Positions 7,340-17,968 are shown, counted from the first letter of the stretch. The stretch is 35,813 bases of DNA from Pseudomonadota bacterium (GCA_021808055.1 JAKBCH010000015.1:1-35813), one strand, 5' to 3'. Numbers and translations: made by a program. Notes: generated by a model from the letters alone, not told the origin.

Positions 7340-9607
7340 TTAGTTGCGGAGCGGCTTGCCGGTGGTGAGCATCGCCTCGATGCGCGCCAGCGTGCCGTCC
7401 TGTTTCATCAACCGCATAAAGGCGGCATGTTCAATTTCAAGAATTTGCTGCTCAGTTGGGCGGTCGATGAGATCGGCCTCGCCGCCGCTGAGCACAGTGG
7501 CCAGCTCTGCGGCCACAACTTCGTCGTAAGGCGTGGCCAGGCCCTTCTTGCGGAAATCCTTCACCGCCATGGTAAAGGCCGTGCGGCCATCCGCCCCGGG
7601 CAGTTGGTAGGTTGGTGGCTCGGGCGGGGCGTAATGTTCCGTCAGGGCAAGCGCCTTGGCCTTGGCGTCCGCCAGCAGGCGGTAACGATTCATGGTAATG
7701 CCGTCGCTCTCGCGCAAAAACAGAAGTTCCTTGGCGTTGGCAGCGGATTTGCTCACCGTGGCGGTGCTCACCGTCTCGAACACTTTTGCGGCGGCAGGCA
7801 TGGGGCCGCGCGGCATCGCCTTGTTAGAAGCCCAGCGCGCCAGCATCTCCGTGCAGCCACCCCAGGCGGGCACCAGGCCCACGCCACATTCAACCAGCCC
7901 GATATAGGTTTCCGCATGGGCCTGCACGGCGGAAGAATGCAGCACAATCTCGCAGCCGCCACCCAGCGCCATGCCAAACGGTGCGGCGACGCTGGGGAAG
8001 GGCGAATATTTCAGCTTCTTGAAAATGCGCTGACCGGAAGTAACAAGTTTTTCAATCTCACTCCAGGCGGCGATGTTGGCGGCGAAAAGGGCGAGGCCGA
8101 GATTGGCCCCTGCGGAGAAATGCGAACCCTCGTTATAAATCACCAGCGCCTTGTGGTTTTGCGGCAAAAGATCGATGGCCTGGTCGAGCAGTTCAAGATT
8201 CTGCTGGTCCCAGCTATTACTTTTAGATGTCAACTCGAAGCACAAAACGCCGTCGCCAATGTCCCACAGGCAGGCGGAGGCATTTTTCAGCAATGGTTTG
8301 GAGGTGAATTTGATGTCTTCCAGCATCACCACACCGTCCGGGCGGGTGAGCTTATGGTAGGCACCGTCCTGGCCCAGATATTCGCGGGCGCCGTTTTCAA
8401 CTCGGTAGAATGTTTTACCCCTGGCGGCAGTGAGCAAGGCGGGAACGGGGAAGTTATCGGCAACCAGTTTGTCGGCCAGCCAATCCGCCCCAAGTTTGTC
8501 GATCAGCTCAAACGGACCAAGTTTCCAGTTATAGCCAAGCCGCATTGCTTCATCGATGGCATGGATATCCTCAGCCGCTTCCGGCACCAGAGAGACAGCA
8601 TAAGCCAGAGTCTGGCCCATCACCCGCCAGGCATAGGGAGATTGGGTGAGCAGGGCGCGCAAATCCCGCCCGTCTGGTGCTGCGGCTTTCTGCATCGGTC
8701 GGTACTCGCCGGTTGCAAGGTCGATGGCTTCGCGCCCTTTCGCACCTTTGCGGTAAAACCCGCCTTTACCTTTGCGGCCGGTATAGCCCTCCGCGATCAT
8801 CTTTTTCGTCAGCGGCAAATCGCGGTTGGTGGCATGGAAGGCATCGCTGGCGGGCAGGGCGCCCGCGAGGCTGGCATTGATATGCGGCATCAAATCCAAC
8901 CCCACGAGGTCGATAAGCCCGAACACACCGGTTTTAGGAATGCCAAAAGGGCGGCCCATGATGGCATCGGCTTCTTCCACCGTCAGCCCTGCATCCATCG
9001 CCTCGATCACCCCGGTTTGCAGCCAGAACACGCCCAGGCGGTTGGCGATGAAACCCGGAGAATCCTTGGCGATGACCACGCTCTTGCCCAGCGCGTGATC
9101 GGTGAAACTCGATATCTTGCTGGCAAGATCAGGGTCAGTTTCAGGGCTCGTCACCAGTTCCAGCAGGCGCATATAGCGTGGCGGGTTGAAGAAATGCGTG
9201 ATGAGGAAATCGCGCGTGAAATTCTCCGGCATTCCCTCAGTGAGTTTGGCAAGTGGTATGGTGGATGTGTTGGAGGAAACCGCTGTGCCGGGGCGGCGAA
9301 TGGCGTCGATCTTGCGGTAAAGCTCTTGCTTTAAATCCAGCCGCTCGATGATGGCTTCAACCACCCAGTCGCAGGAGGCAAGCTGGGGCAGGTCATCCGC
9401 TATATTGCCCGGCGTGACCAGCTTGGCGGCGCGGGCGGACATGAAGGGAGCAGGCTCTGTCTTCAACATTTTGGCGATGGCATTTTTGGCGCCATCCGGC
9501 ACCACGTCCAGCAGCAGCACCGGCACGCCCGCATTGGCGAATTGAGCGGCAATGGCCGCCCCCATGGTGCCCGCGCCGATAACGGCAGCCTTCTGAATGC
9601 TTTCCAT
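7340..9607 (-). CDS. 3-hydroxyacyl-CoA dehydrogenase / enoyl-CoA hydratase fusion
   Basis: 755 residues. The N-terminal half is a Rossmann 3-hydroxyacyl-CoA dehydrogenase (GAGTMG at 11-16, catalytic pair His138 and Glu150 in HFFNPPRYMRLLE) with dehydrogenase C-terminal repeats. The C-terminal third is a crotonase domain with the oxyanion segments HFSAGANL and ALGGGCE and a glutamate in GLVECGVGLVP, so both hydratase glutamates appear present. The order (dehydrogenase first, hydratase last) is the reverse of E. coli FadB, but is a common arrangement in alphaproteobacteria. The ATG at 9607 overlaps the thiolase stop by one base (TGATG), implying coupling. It supplies steps two and three of beta-oxidation. 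Confidence 0.95.
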   Translation of the reverse strand: MESIQKAAVIGAGTMGAAIAAQFANAGVPVLLLDVVPDGAKNAIAKMLKTEPAPFMSARAAKLVTPGNIADDLPQLASCDWVVEAIIERLDLKQELYRKIDAIRRPGTAVSSNTSTIPLAKLTEGMPENFTRDFLITHFFNPPRYMRLLELVTSPETDPDLASKISSFTDHALGKSVVIAKDSPGFIANRLGVFWLQTGVIEAMDAGLTVEEADAIMGRPFGIPKTGVFGLIDLVGLDLMPHINASLAGALPASDAFHATNRDLPLTKKMIAEGYTGRKGKGGFYRKGAKGREAIDLATGEYRPMQKAAAPDGRDLRALLTQSPYAWRVMGQTLAYAVSLVPEAAEDIHAIDEAMRLGYNWKLGPFELIDKLGADWLADKLVADNFPVPALLTAARGKTFYRVENGAREYLGQDGAYHKLTRPDGVVMLEDIKFTSKPLLKNASACLWDIGDGVLCFELTSKSNSWDQQNLELLDQAIDLLPQNHKALVIYNEGSHFSAGANLGLALFAANIAAWSEIEKLVTSGQRIFKKLKYSPFPSVAAPFGMALGGGCEIVLHSSAVQAHAETYIGLVECGVGLVPAWGGCTEMLARWASNKAMPRGPMPAAAKVFETVSTATVSKSAANAKELLFLRESDGITMNRYRLLADAKAKALALTEHYAPPEPPTYQLPGADGRTAFTMAVKDFRKKGLATPYDEVVAAELATVLSGGEADLIDRPTEQQILEIEHAAFMRLMKQDGTLARIEAMLTTGKPLRN

Positions 9608-10743
9608 CAGACGCGCTCCAGAATGGTGGCAATGCCCTGGCCGCCGCCAATGCATTGCGTGGCCAGGGCATAGCGCCCGCCAATGCGGGCCAGCAGGGAA
9701 GCCGCCTTGCCGGTGATCCGCGCCCCCGTGGCCCCCAGCGGGTGGCCAAGAGCGATGGCCCCGCCATCGATGTTCACCTTTGCAGCGTCCAGCCCAAGGT
9801 CGCGGATGCAGGCCAGCGATTGCGAGGCAAACGCCTCGTTTAACTCCACCACATCAATATCAGATACAGAAAGCCCAGCACGGGCCAGCGCTTTCTTGGT
9901 GGCGGCAACAGGGCCAATACCCATAATTTCCGGCGCGCAGCCGGCGGTGGCGGCGGCGATGATGCGCGCCATCGGCTTCAACCCATGTTTCGCGGCATAT
10001 TCTTCCGAGCAGACCAGCACGGCCGAGGCACCATCCGTCAGCGGGGAGGAGGTGCCTGCGGTAACGGAACCCTCAGCGCTGAAGGCGGGTTTTAAGCCAG
10101 CCAGACCCTCGGCGGTGGTCTCAGGCCGTGGGCAACCATCCGCGTCCACCTTGCCCGCCTTGGTAGTGGTGGGACAAATCTCATCCTTGAAATATCCAGC
10201 CTTGATGGCGGCGGCGGCGCGGCGCTGGCTCTCCACCGCGAAAGCCTCCTGCTCGGCGCGGGAGATATTCCATTTCGCCGCCACGTTCTCGGCGGTTTCG
10301 CCCATGCCCATATAGGCGGCGGGAAGCTTTTCATACAATGCCGGGTTAGGCAGCGGGTTAAAGCCCATCATCGGCACGCGGCTCATGCTCTCAACCCCGG
10401 CGGCGATAAACACTTCGCCAGAACCCGTGGCGATATGCCCCGCGGCGATGTGAATGGCCTGCATGGAGGAACCACAAAAGTGATTCACCGTGTATCCGCC
10501 AACAGATTGCGGCAGCCCGGCATGAAGGGCCACCAGCCTTGCAAGGTTCAGCCCCTGCTCGCCTTCTGGAAAAGCGCAGCCGAGAATAACCGCTTCAAGG
10601 TCGGATGGGTTGATACCCGTGCGGGTGACAAGACCCGCGATAAGCTCAGCGGCGAGATCGTCTGGCCTGGTGCGGGAAAGCGCGCCCTTATTGGCAAGGG
10701 TGAAAGGCGAGCGGGCATAGCTTGCAATAACGGCTTTGGTCAC
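9607..10743 (-). CDS. fadA: Acetyl-CoA acyltransferase (thiolase)
   Basis: 378 residues. The acyl-enzyme cysteine is Cys90 (NHFCGSS), the catalytic His334 lies in GHPLGATGAR, and the second cysteine Cys364 lies in CIGGGQG. It performs the thiolytic last step of beta-oxidation. The GTG at 10743 is chosen because it follows GGGAG at good spacing and gives the normal N-terminus (TKAVIASYARSPF). Longer in-frame starts only read into the regulator gene. The GTG shares four bases (GTGA) with the MerR stop. A biosynthetic acetoacetyl-CoA thiolase cannot be excluded by motif alone, but the operon favours degradation. Confidence 0.95.
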   Translation of the reverse strand: MTKAVIASYARSPFTLANKGALSRTRPDDLAAELIAGLVTRTGINPSDLEAVILGCAFPEGEQGLNLARLVALHAGLPQSVGGYTVNHFCGSSMQAIHIAAGHIATGSGEVFIAAGVESMSRVPMMGFNPLPNPALYEKLPAAYMGMGETAENVAAKWNISRAEQEAFAVESQRRAAAAIKAGYFKDEICPTTTKAGKVDADGCPRPETTAEGLAGLKPAFSAEGSVTAGTSSPLTDGASAVLVCSEEYAAKHGLKPMARIIAAATAGCAPEIMGIGPVAATKKALARAGLSVSDIDVVELNEAFASQSLACIRDLGLDAAKVNIDGGAIALGHPLGATGARITGKAASLLARIGGRYALATQCIGGGQGIATILERV

Positions 10744-11195
10744 GGTGATCTCCCGATCGGTTTGGCGGCGGTTTTTTTCACCCGCCCGGCGTTGGCGGTG
10801 GTTGTGGGTGAGGGCATTGCGTCCAGCGCATCCTCGCATTGCAGTTCGATGCCGCGCAGCTCAGCTAAGGTCTGTTCCACGGCATGGCGCTGGTCTTCCA
10901 GCTTTTGTATACGGTTCTGCACGGCCTTGAGAAGTGCCCTGGTCTGTTTGCCGTGAGTCGGGTCTATGTCGTAAAGCTCAAGATATTCCTTGATCTCTTT
11001 AATCGAGAAACCAAGCCGCTTGCCCCGCAGAATAAGGATCATCCGTGCGCGGTCTCGCTGGGAATAGACGCGCGTATTGCCCGCACGGCGCGGGGTTATA
11101 AGCCCCTGCGCCTCGTAAAAATGCAAGGTCCGCACCGTAACCCCCAGCTCGGCGCCGAGCTGGGTAACGGTATAAAGCGGGTCTGCGTGCGACAT
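10740..11195 (-). CDS. MerR-family transcriptional regulator of the fatty-acid operon
   Basis: 151 residues from the ATG at 11195, chosen over an ATG at 11225 because AGGAA lies seven bases before it. The N-terminal winged helix is clear: YTVTQLGAELGVTVRTLHFYEAQGLI, then the GNTRVYSQRDRARMILILRGKRLGFSIKEIKEYL segment. A coiled-coil dimer helix follows (about 88-120) and then a short polar tail with no obvious metal-binding cysteine set. MerR regulators of this type control fatty-acid or branched-chain catabolism in proteobacteria (LiuR-like); acyl-CoA as ligand is an inference from context. The gene lies inside the operon between fadL and the thiolase, whose start overlaps its stop. Confidence 0.9.
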   Translation of the reverse strand: MSHADPLYTVTQLGAELGVTVRTLHFYEAQGLITPRRAGNTRVYSQRDRARMILILRGKRLGFSIKEIKEYLELYDIDPTHGKQTRALLKAVQNRIQKLEDQRHAVEQTLAELRGIELQCEDALDAMPSPTTTANAGRVKKTAAKPIGRSP

Positions 11196-11250
11196 TTCGG
11201 TTCCTGTTGTCTGGCTTATGTCCATTTCTGGTGCCCGGGCGTGGCGGAGG

Positions 11251-12585
11251 TTAGAATTTCACTGTTAGCCCTGCAGTGAAGGAATTGTCAGAGGCGGAAT
11301 AATTGCCGGTGAGCGTCCCGCTGGGCGTTGGCAGAGTGCTGGAGGTGGTGCTGTGAATGCTGCCGCCGGGCGTAAACACATGGCCATAGGCAAATTGAAA
11401 TGTTGCTGCTGGGGTAATTATATATTGTGCACCCACGCCGAGATCGTAATGGTTCGCATCCGGCACCCGGGCGGTGCGGTTGCTATTCGTCACGGGCGAT
11501 TCATCATAGGCAAAGCCGGCTTGCAGCATAATCCTGTCGGTTAGCTGGTAATTTGTGCCGACGGCGGCAAACCAGGTGTTGCGCCAGTTTTCATAAATCA
11601 CCGTGCCGGGATAGCCATTGGTCGGCGTTACATGCAGGCTGTTCAGCAGCGCCCAATGGGTCCATTCCAGGCTGCCCATAACCGCCCAGGCGGGGGTAAT
11701 CTGATGATAGATGCCGAGATTTATGGAATCCGGCATGGTGATGGAGGTGGTGGCCGGGCTGTTTCCAGCTGCCAGCAGGGCCGCGGTGGAAGGGCTGAGA
11801 GCGGAATAAATCGTCGGTACGGTAATGCTCTGTATGCCGGAAATATCGTGCCGGATACGTGAGTGATAATCGAGACCGATGCGCGTGGCGTCGTCGATTC
11901 TGTACAACCCACCGATATTATAGCCAAACCCTACATCATTGCCATGCACGTCAGCAATCGGATCCTGGCCGGTGACAGCACTCAGCACCGGCACGTTCAA
12001 CGCCTGGGTGAGACGGGCATCGAAATATTCAAGAACCGGGCCGCCGCCGAGCGAGACATGGTCGTTGAATTTATACGATACGGCAAGGCCGAGATCGACA
12101 CCAGTGATGCTGGACACAAGGGCCTGGTAGCGACCGACGAAGTCGCCGGGGTAGGCGGTGCGCTCACCATAGGGGTTGGTGATGGAAAGGCCGAAACGCA
12201 AATCCGGCTGCGGCGCAAACACCGCAAACAGCGAGCCTGAGGCGGCGGGCGTAACCGCATTGCCGCCCTGGGTGCCCGCAACAGTGCTGCCGGTAAGTGG
12301 GTTGGTGTTGTAACCTGAAAAATGCGCGGAAGGGGAAATAAGACTAACGCCGCCCGCAAGCTGGCTCTGGTCCAGCAGCGCCATGCCGGCGGGGTTGGTC
12401 CAGGCGGTGCTGGCATCATACGCTTTGGCTTCATCGCCGGCAAAGGCGGTGCCCATCCAGTCCGGCAGGCCTTCGCGCAGGCCAAAACCAGAGGCATGTG
12501 CAGCATGGCCCAGGCCAAAACTGGCCAGAGCGCCACATGCTGTCGCCGCCAAAAGATGTGTTTTGTATGACTTCACGGTTTTCAT
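11251..12585 (-). CDS. fadL: FadL/OmpP1-type outer-membrane long-chain fatty acid transporter
   Basis: 444 residues. A signal peptide cleaved near AHA|SGF is followed by the hallmark N-terminal hatch region (SGFGLREG, then an ASTAWTNPAGMALL segment like the conserved NPAG motif). The rest is a beta-barrel with alternating aromatic strands ending in the terminal Phe (GLTVKF). The family moves hydrophobic compounds across the outer membrane. The ATG at 12585 begins the signal peptide, and GAGGAGG lies 11 bases upstream. The gene is first in the minus-strand operon, 55 bases before merR, so uptake, regulation and degradation are probably co-transcribed. Long-chain fatty acids are the likeliest substrate, but alkanes or aromatics are possible. 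Confidence 0.92.
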   Translation of the reverse strand: MKTVKSYKTHLLAATACGALASFGLGHAAHASGFGLREGLPDWMGTAFAGDEAKAYDASTAWTNPAGMALLDQSQLAGGVSLISPSAHFSGYNTNPLTGSTVAGTQGGNAVTPAASGSLFAVFAPQPDLRFGLSITNPYGERTAYPGDFVGRYQALVSSITGVDLGLAVSYKFNDHVSLGGGPVLEYFDARLTQALNVPVLSAVTGQDPIADVHGNDVGFGYNIGGLYRIDDATRIGLDYHSRIRHDISGIQSITVPTIYSALSPSTAALLAAGNSPATTSITMPDSINLGIYHQITPAWAVMGSLEWTHWALLNSLHVTPTNGYPGTVIYENWRNTWFAAVGTNYQLTDRIMLQAGFAYDESPVTNSNRTARVPDANHYDLGVGAQYIITPAATFQFAYGHVFTPGGSIHSTTSSTLPTPSGTLTGNYSASDNSFTAGLTVKF

Positions 12586-12645
12586 GCTCTTGGTAACCTC
12601 CTCAGCCTGTTTGCTTTTTTGAGGGCACACCGCCCGTCTTTACTA

Positions 12646-12687
12646 TTGAATAGAGGCGAAACCTAACGTATTATGTATGTAAAATAC
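12646..12687 (+). promoter_or_regulatory. Promoter and operator-like repeat between the divergent lipid operons
   Basis: TTGAAT (12646-12651) and TATTAT (12669-12674) are 17 bases apart and face the plus-strand operon. An imperfect inverted repeat, GTATT (12668-12672) with AATAC (12683-12687), overlaps the -10. The gap is AT-rich compared with its neighbours. It may bind the MerR protein or another regulator; that is inference. I found no equally good minus-strand pair for fadL. Confidence 0.45.
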
Positions 12688-12702
12688 TAAATAGGGACGG
12701 AA

Positions 12703-13185
12703 ATGCAAGATATCTTATTCCCCCACCGTGCAAAAATTCTTATCCTCAGTCTTGGCGTCATTTTTAGCATCGCCCCGGCCATGGCGCAGGGTGCCCCGGC
12801 GGGCTGGTGGATGGACCAGAGCGGCAGAGCGGGCATTGTTATTTCCGCTTGCGGGAATGATTTATGCGGTAAGATTGAATGGCTGAAGGTGCCAAGAGAT
12901 AAAGCCGGTCGGCCAAAGACGGACATTCACAACAGCAATGCCGCCTTAAAGTCTAGGCTCTTATGCGGCCTGCCGATTCTGGGTGACTTTACCCCCGATG
13001 GCCAGGGGGGATGGCAAAACGGGTGGATTTACGATCCGCAGAACGGCAAAACCTATAGATCCGTCATGCATCTGGCGGCGGACGGCACCTTGCATGTACG
13101 CGGCTATGTCGGCATTCCGCTGCTCGGTCGTTCCGAGATTTGGCGCCGACCGGTCCAAGCGTTAACCGCCTGTCAGGGAGGCTGA
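12703..13185 (+). CDS. Exported DUF2147 domain protein
   Basis: 160 residues with a signal peptide cleaved near AMA|QGA. The mature part matches DUF2147: GWWMDQSGRAGIVISACGNDLCGKIEWL at the start, and an IYDPQNGKTYRSVMHLAADGTLHVRGYVGIPLLGRSEIWRR ending. The family is an exported small beta-rich fold of unknown function. Cysteines in ACGNDLCG and LCGLP could pair. Its stop overlaps the acyl-CoA ligase start (TGATG), so it is translated with a lipid-activation enzyme. AGGGACGG precedes the ATG. Confidence 0.87.
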   Translation: MQDILFPHRAKILILSLGVIFSIAPAMAQGAPAGWWMDQSGRAGIVISACGNDLCGKIEWLKVPRDKAGRPKTDIHNSNAALKSRLLCGLPILGDFTPDGQGGWQNGWIYDPQNGKTYRSVMHLAADGTLHVRGYVGIPLLGRSEIWRRPVQALTACQGG

Positions 13186-14828
13186 TGATGAATCCAGCTT
13201 GGCGCAGCGGGGCCATTCCAGCCCTGCCGGTGGATGAGCTTCTAACCGCTGCTGCGGCGCGATTTCCAGATGTTTCGGCCATGGATTTTCTGGGCAAGCG
13301 CACAAGCTATGCCAGGCTGAGCCGGTTGGTGGCACGCGCGGCGGCGGGGTTTCAAAAGCTCGGCGTGGTGAGGGGCGCGCGCGTGGCTTTATGCCTGCCC
13401 AACACGCCTTATTACGTGATTTGCTATTATGCGATTTTGCGCGCCGGTGGCGTGGTGGTGAATTTAAGCCCGCTTTATACAGAAAGCGAAATCCGGCATT
13501 TTCTGAAAGATAGCGGTGCGCGCATTGCCGTTACGCTGGATGTGGATGAACTATACGCGAAATTCGCCCCCATCGTGGCGGATGGGTCGCTCAATCACCT
13601 TGTCATCGGCTCCATGCTGGGCATTCTGGACCCGCTGAAGCGTGTCGGGTTCTGGCTAACACGGCGTAAAAGTTTGGCGAATATTCAAGTTGATTCCAGG
13701 CATGTGCCATTTCAAAAGCTGCTAACGCGGGGCGAGGTTGCGCGGCCGGTGCCCTGCACTCCGGCCACAGATATAGCGGTGCTGCAATATACAGGCGGCA
13801 CCACGGGCATTCCAAAGGCGGTGATGCTGAGCCACGCCAACCTTGTCGCCAATTGCGTGCAGGTGGCAAGGCGCTTGCCGGATATTCCGCCGGGCTCTGG
13901 CATGTTAACGCTGGTGCCGTTGTTTCATGTGTTTGCGATGACGGTGGCGATGAATCTCTCCGTCATATTCGGGCTGGAGATCATCCTGCTGCCGCGTTAC
14001 GACAAGGCATTGCTGCGTAAAACCCTGGCGCGCACAAAGCCGCTCTTCTTCCCTGGCGTGCCCACTATATATGCCAATATTAACGAGGCCGCGGCACAGG
14101 AAAAATGGGAGCTTTCCTCCATCCGTTTCTGCGTCTCGGGGGCGGCGCCTTTGCCCGCTGAAATCCGCGCCCGGTTTGAGCAGCTTTCAGGCTGCCAACT
14201 AGTTGAAGGCTACGGGCTTTCAGAAACCTCGCCGGTAGTGGCGGCAAATTTGTTTGGCGCGGTGCGCGACGGCTCCATTGGTTTGCCGGTGGATGAAACG
14301 ATCGTTGAAATCCGCGACATAAACGACCCCACGCGCATAATGGCGCAAGGCGATTTGGGCGAGGTTTGCGTGCGTGGCCCGCAGGTGATGCTGGGTTACT
14401 GGAACCAGCCGGATGAAACCGCGAACGTGTTCGTGGAGGATGCATTACGCACCGGCGATGTCGGATATATCGACGCGGACGGCTATATTTTTCTGGTTGA
14501 CCGTATCAAAGACCTCATCATTTCCGGCGGCTACAAAGTCTATCCGCGCGTGGTGGAGGAAGCGCTTTATAAACACCCGGCGGTGCTGGAGGCGGTGGTG
14601 ATCGGTATACCAGATGCCAAGCGTGGCCAGGTGCCAAAGGCATTCGTGCGGTTGCAGGCAAATGCACAAGTCACCGAGGAGGCGTTGCAAAACTTTCTTG
14701 CAACCCTGCTTTCGCCGGTGGAACGGCCAAAGAAGATCGAGTTTCGGGATAGCTTGCCAAAAACCATCATCGGCAAATTATCGCGCAAGGAATTGGTGGC
14801 GGAAGAATTGGCCAAGCAAAACCTATGA
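13185..14828 (+). CDS. fadD: Long-chain fatty acid--CoA ligase
   Basis: 547 residues of the ANL adenylating family. It carries the phosphate loop YTGGTTGIPK (202-211), the adenine motif GYGLSETSP (342-350), TGDVGYID with the hinge after Asp439-Arg440, and the catalytic lysine Lys531 in PKTIIGKLSRKEL. It activates fatty acids with ATP and CoA for the divergent beta-oxidation operon. I chose the ATG at 13185, behind AGGGAGG and overlapping the DUF2147 stop by one base; 13188 is equally possible. The symbol is by function; medium-chain or other acids are possible substrates. The stop overlaps the thioesterase start by four bases. Confidence 0.92.
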   Translation: MMNPAWRSGAIPALPVDELLTAAAARFPDVSAMDFLGKRTSYARLSRLVARAAAGFQKLGVVRGARVALCLPNTPYYVICYYAILRAGGVVVNLSPLYTESEIRHFLKDSGARIAVTLDVDELYAKFAPIVADGSLNHLVIGSMLGILDPLKRVGFWLTRRKSLANIQVDSRHVPFQKLLTRGEVARPVPCTPATDIAVLQYTGGTTGIPKAVMLSHANLVANCVQVARRLPDIPPGSGMLTLVPLFHVFAMTVAMNLSVIFGLEIILLPRYDKALLRKTLARTKPLFFPGVPTIYANINEAAAQEKWELSSIRFCVSGAAPLPAEIRARFEQLSGCQLVEGYGLSETSPVVAANLFGAVRDGSIGLPVDETIVEIRDINDPTRIMAQGDLGEVCVRGPQVMLGYWNQPDETANVFVEDALRTGDVGYIDADGYIFLVDRIKDLIISGGYKVYPRVVEEALYKHPAVLEAVVIGIPDAKRGQVPKAFVRLQANAQVTEEALQNFLATLLSPVERPKKIEFRDSLPKTIIGKLSRKELVAEELAKQNL

Positions 14829-15343
14829 ACCTGGTTTTCCGGCTGCTGGCGGTTATCATCGGCGCAATGCGCGGCCCGAAATTGAAGCTGGCGGATGTCT
14901 CGGAAATCGACTTCCGGGTCTGGCCGCTGGACCTCGACCTTAATCTGCACATGACCAATTCACGTTACATGGCGTTTATGGATCTGGGCCGCACGGATTT
15001 TATTCTGCGCGCTGGTGCCTGGCGCGAGATGCGGCGGCAAAAACTGGGCGTGGTGCTGGGCGGTGCGGCAATGCGCTTCCGCCGCCCGCTTTCGCCCTTC
15101 GCGCGGTTTAGCTTGGCCACCCGGCTGCTCGGCTGGGATGACCGCTGGATGTATGTTGAGCAGATTTTCACCGGGCCGCAGGGTGTGGCGTGTAGTGCGG
15201 CCATGCGTGCGGCATTTATGAAGGGCGGGCGGCTGGTGCCGCCAGGGCCGGTGCTGGAGGCGGTGTTGCCGGGCCTGGGCCAGGTGGAGCCACCCGGCTG
15301 GGTAAAAAATTGGGCGGAGGTAGAGCAGGCGTTCGCGGGTTAA
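14825..15343 (+). CDS. Hotdog-fold acyl-CoA thioesterase-like protein
   Basis: 172 residues. An N-terminal hydrophobic helix (about 3-14) is followed by a single hotdog domain with DLNLHMTNSRYM (38-49), matching the D-x-N-x-H-x-x-N pattern of 4HBT-type thioesterases of the THEM6-like group. The conserved Asp38 and Asn45 suit CoA thioester hydrolysis. Its ATG shares four bases with the ligase stop (ATGA), so ligase and thioesterase are probably made together. They would set acyl-CoA against free acid levels. The N-terminal helix suggests membrane association. Confidence 0.85.
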   Translation: MNLVFRLLAVIIGAMRGPKLKLADVSEIDFRVWPLDLDLNLHMTNSRYMAFMDLGRTDFILRAGAWREMRRQKLGVVLGGAAMRFRRPLSPFARFSLATRLLGWDDRWMYVEQIFTGPQGVACSAAMRAAFMKGGRLVPPGPVLEAVLPGLGQVEPPGWVKNWAEVEQAFAG

Positions 15344-15387
15344 AACTTGAATCCGCATCCAAAACAATGAGATGGAGTGCGATGATG

Positions 15388-17370
<1,983 letters not shown>

Positions 17371-17437
17371 TACACACGCCCTGCGAGTTTTTTTGTTTCT
17401 TTATCGTAACGTAATCCCGCATGGTCAACCATGAATA

Positions 17438-17527
17438 ACGTGCGCGCATGGTAAAAACCGGCACGCGATGTGGGAAGAAATATTAACGGATGAGGAAGAT
17501 CACGCCACGGATATGCTGGAAGGCTAA
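17438..17527 (+). pseudogene. Possible 3' remnant of a ferritin-like gene
   Basis: An open stretch of 29 codons ends in MWEEILTDEEDHATDMLEG then a stop (ATG at 17468). The EILxDEExHxxxxLE pattern resembles the last helix of bacterioferritin or other ferritin-like proteins, where the Glu and His bind iron. There is no ribosome site, and upstream sequence in any frame does not continue the fold. The end overlaps the holC stop by four bases. It may be a decayed gene end, or chance. Confidence 0.3.
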
Positions 17528-17958
17528 CCAGCCTTCACCCAGCCACTATCCTCCTGCTTCCAATACGCTAGGCTGTGGCCTGCCTCCTTGGCCATGCGCC
17601 AGCGCTGCCGGGCGGCCAGGGTTTCGGCCTCGCTGTTGCCGTCGAACAAATCAAATACCCGGGCGAAGCCTTCGAAAGATGCTTCCGCCCCGCCCAGGCG
17701 AAACAGAAATCGCGCCCCGGCAGGGTTTTCCGCGCCGGTGGTTAAATAAACCGGCTGCCATTCAGGGTGTGGCGTTTGCGCGGTTCCATGCGGCAGCCAT
17801 TCGGCCTGCCACAGCGCATCATCCAAAGCCGCCAACTGGCGCTCATCGGCACACACCACCACTGCCTTTTCCCCCGCCGCCAAAGTGCGGCCCAGAAGCG
17901 CCGGAAGCGCCGCTTCAATGCCGGTGCGGGTGAGGTGGTAGAAGCCGATATCGCTCAT
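17524..17958 (-). CDS. holC: DNA polymerase III subunit chi
   Basis: 144 residues, the usual size of HolC. Features are an N-terminal IGFYHLTRT segment, a LDDALW segment, LPHGTAQTPHPEWQPVYLT in the middle, and the C-terminal RQRWRMAKEAGHSLAYWKQEDSGW. Chi links the clamp loader to single-stranded DNA-binding protein in the replisome. The gene starts ten bases after the mrp stop on the same strand, so the two are probably co-transcribed. Confidence 0.9.
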   Translation of the reverse strand: MSDIGFYHLTRTGIEAALPALLGRTLAAGEKAVVVCADERQLAALDDALWQAEWLPHGTAQTPHPEWQPVYLTTGAENPAGARFLFRLGGAEASFEGFARVFDLFDGNSEAETLAARQRWRMAKEAGHSLAYWKQEDSGWVKAG

Positions 17959-17968
17959 CCCTGTCTGT

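Noticed and set aside
7271..9334. A 687-codon plus-strand open frame
   Set aside because: It lies wholly antisense to the hydroxyacyl-CoA dehydrogenase and acyl-CoA dehydrogenase genes, has no recognisable domain, and reflects codon bias in GC-rich DNA.
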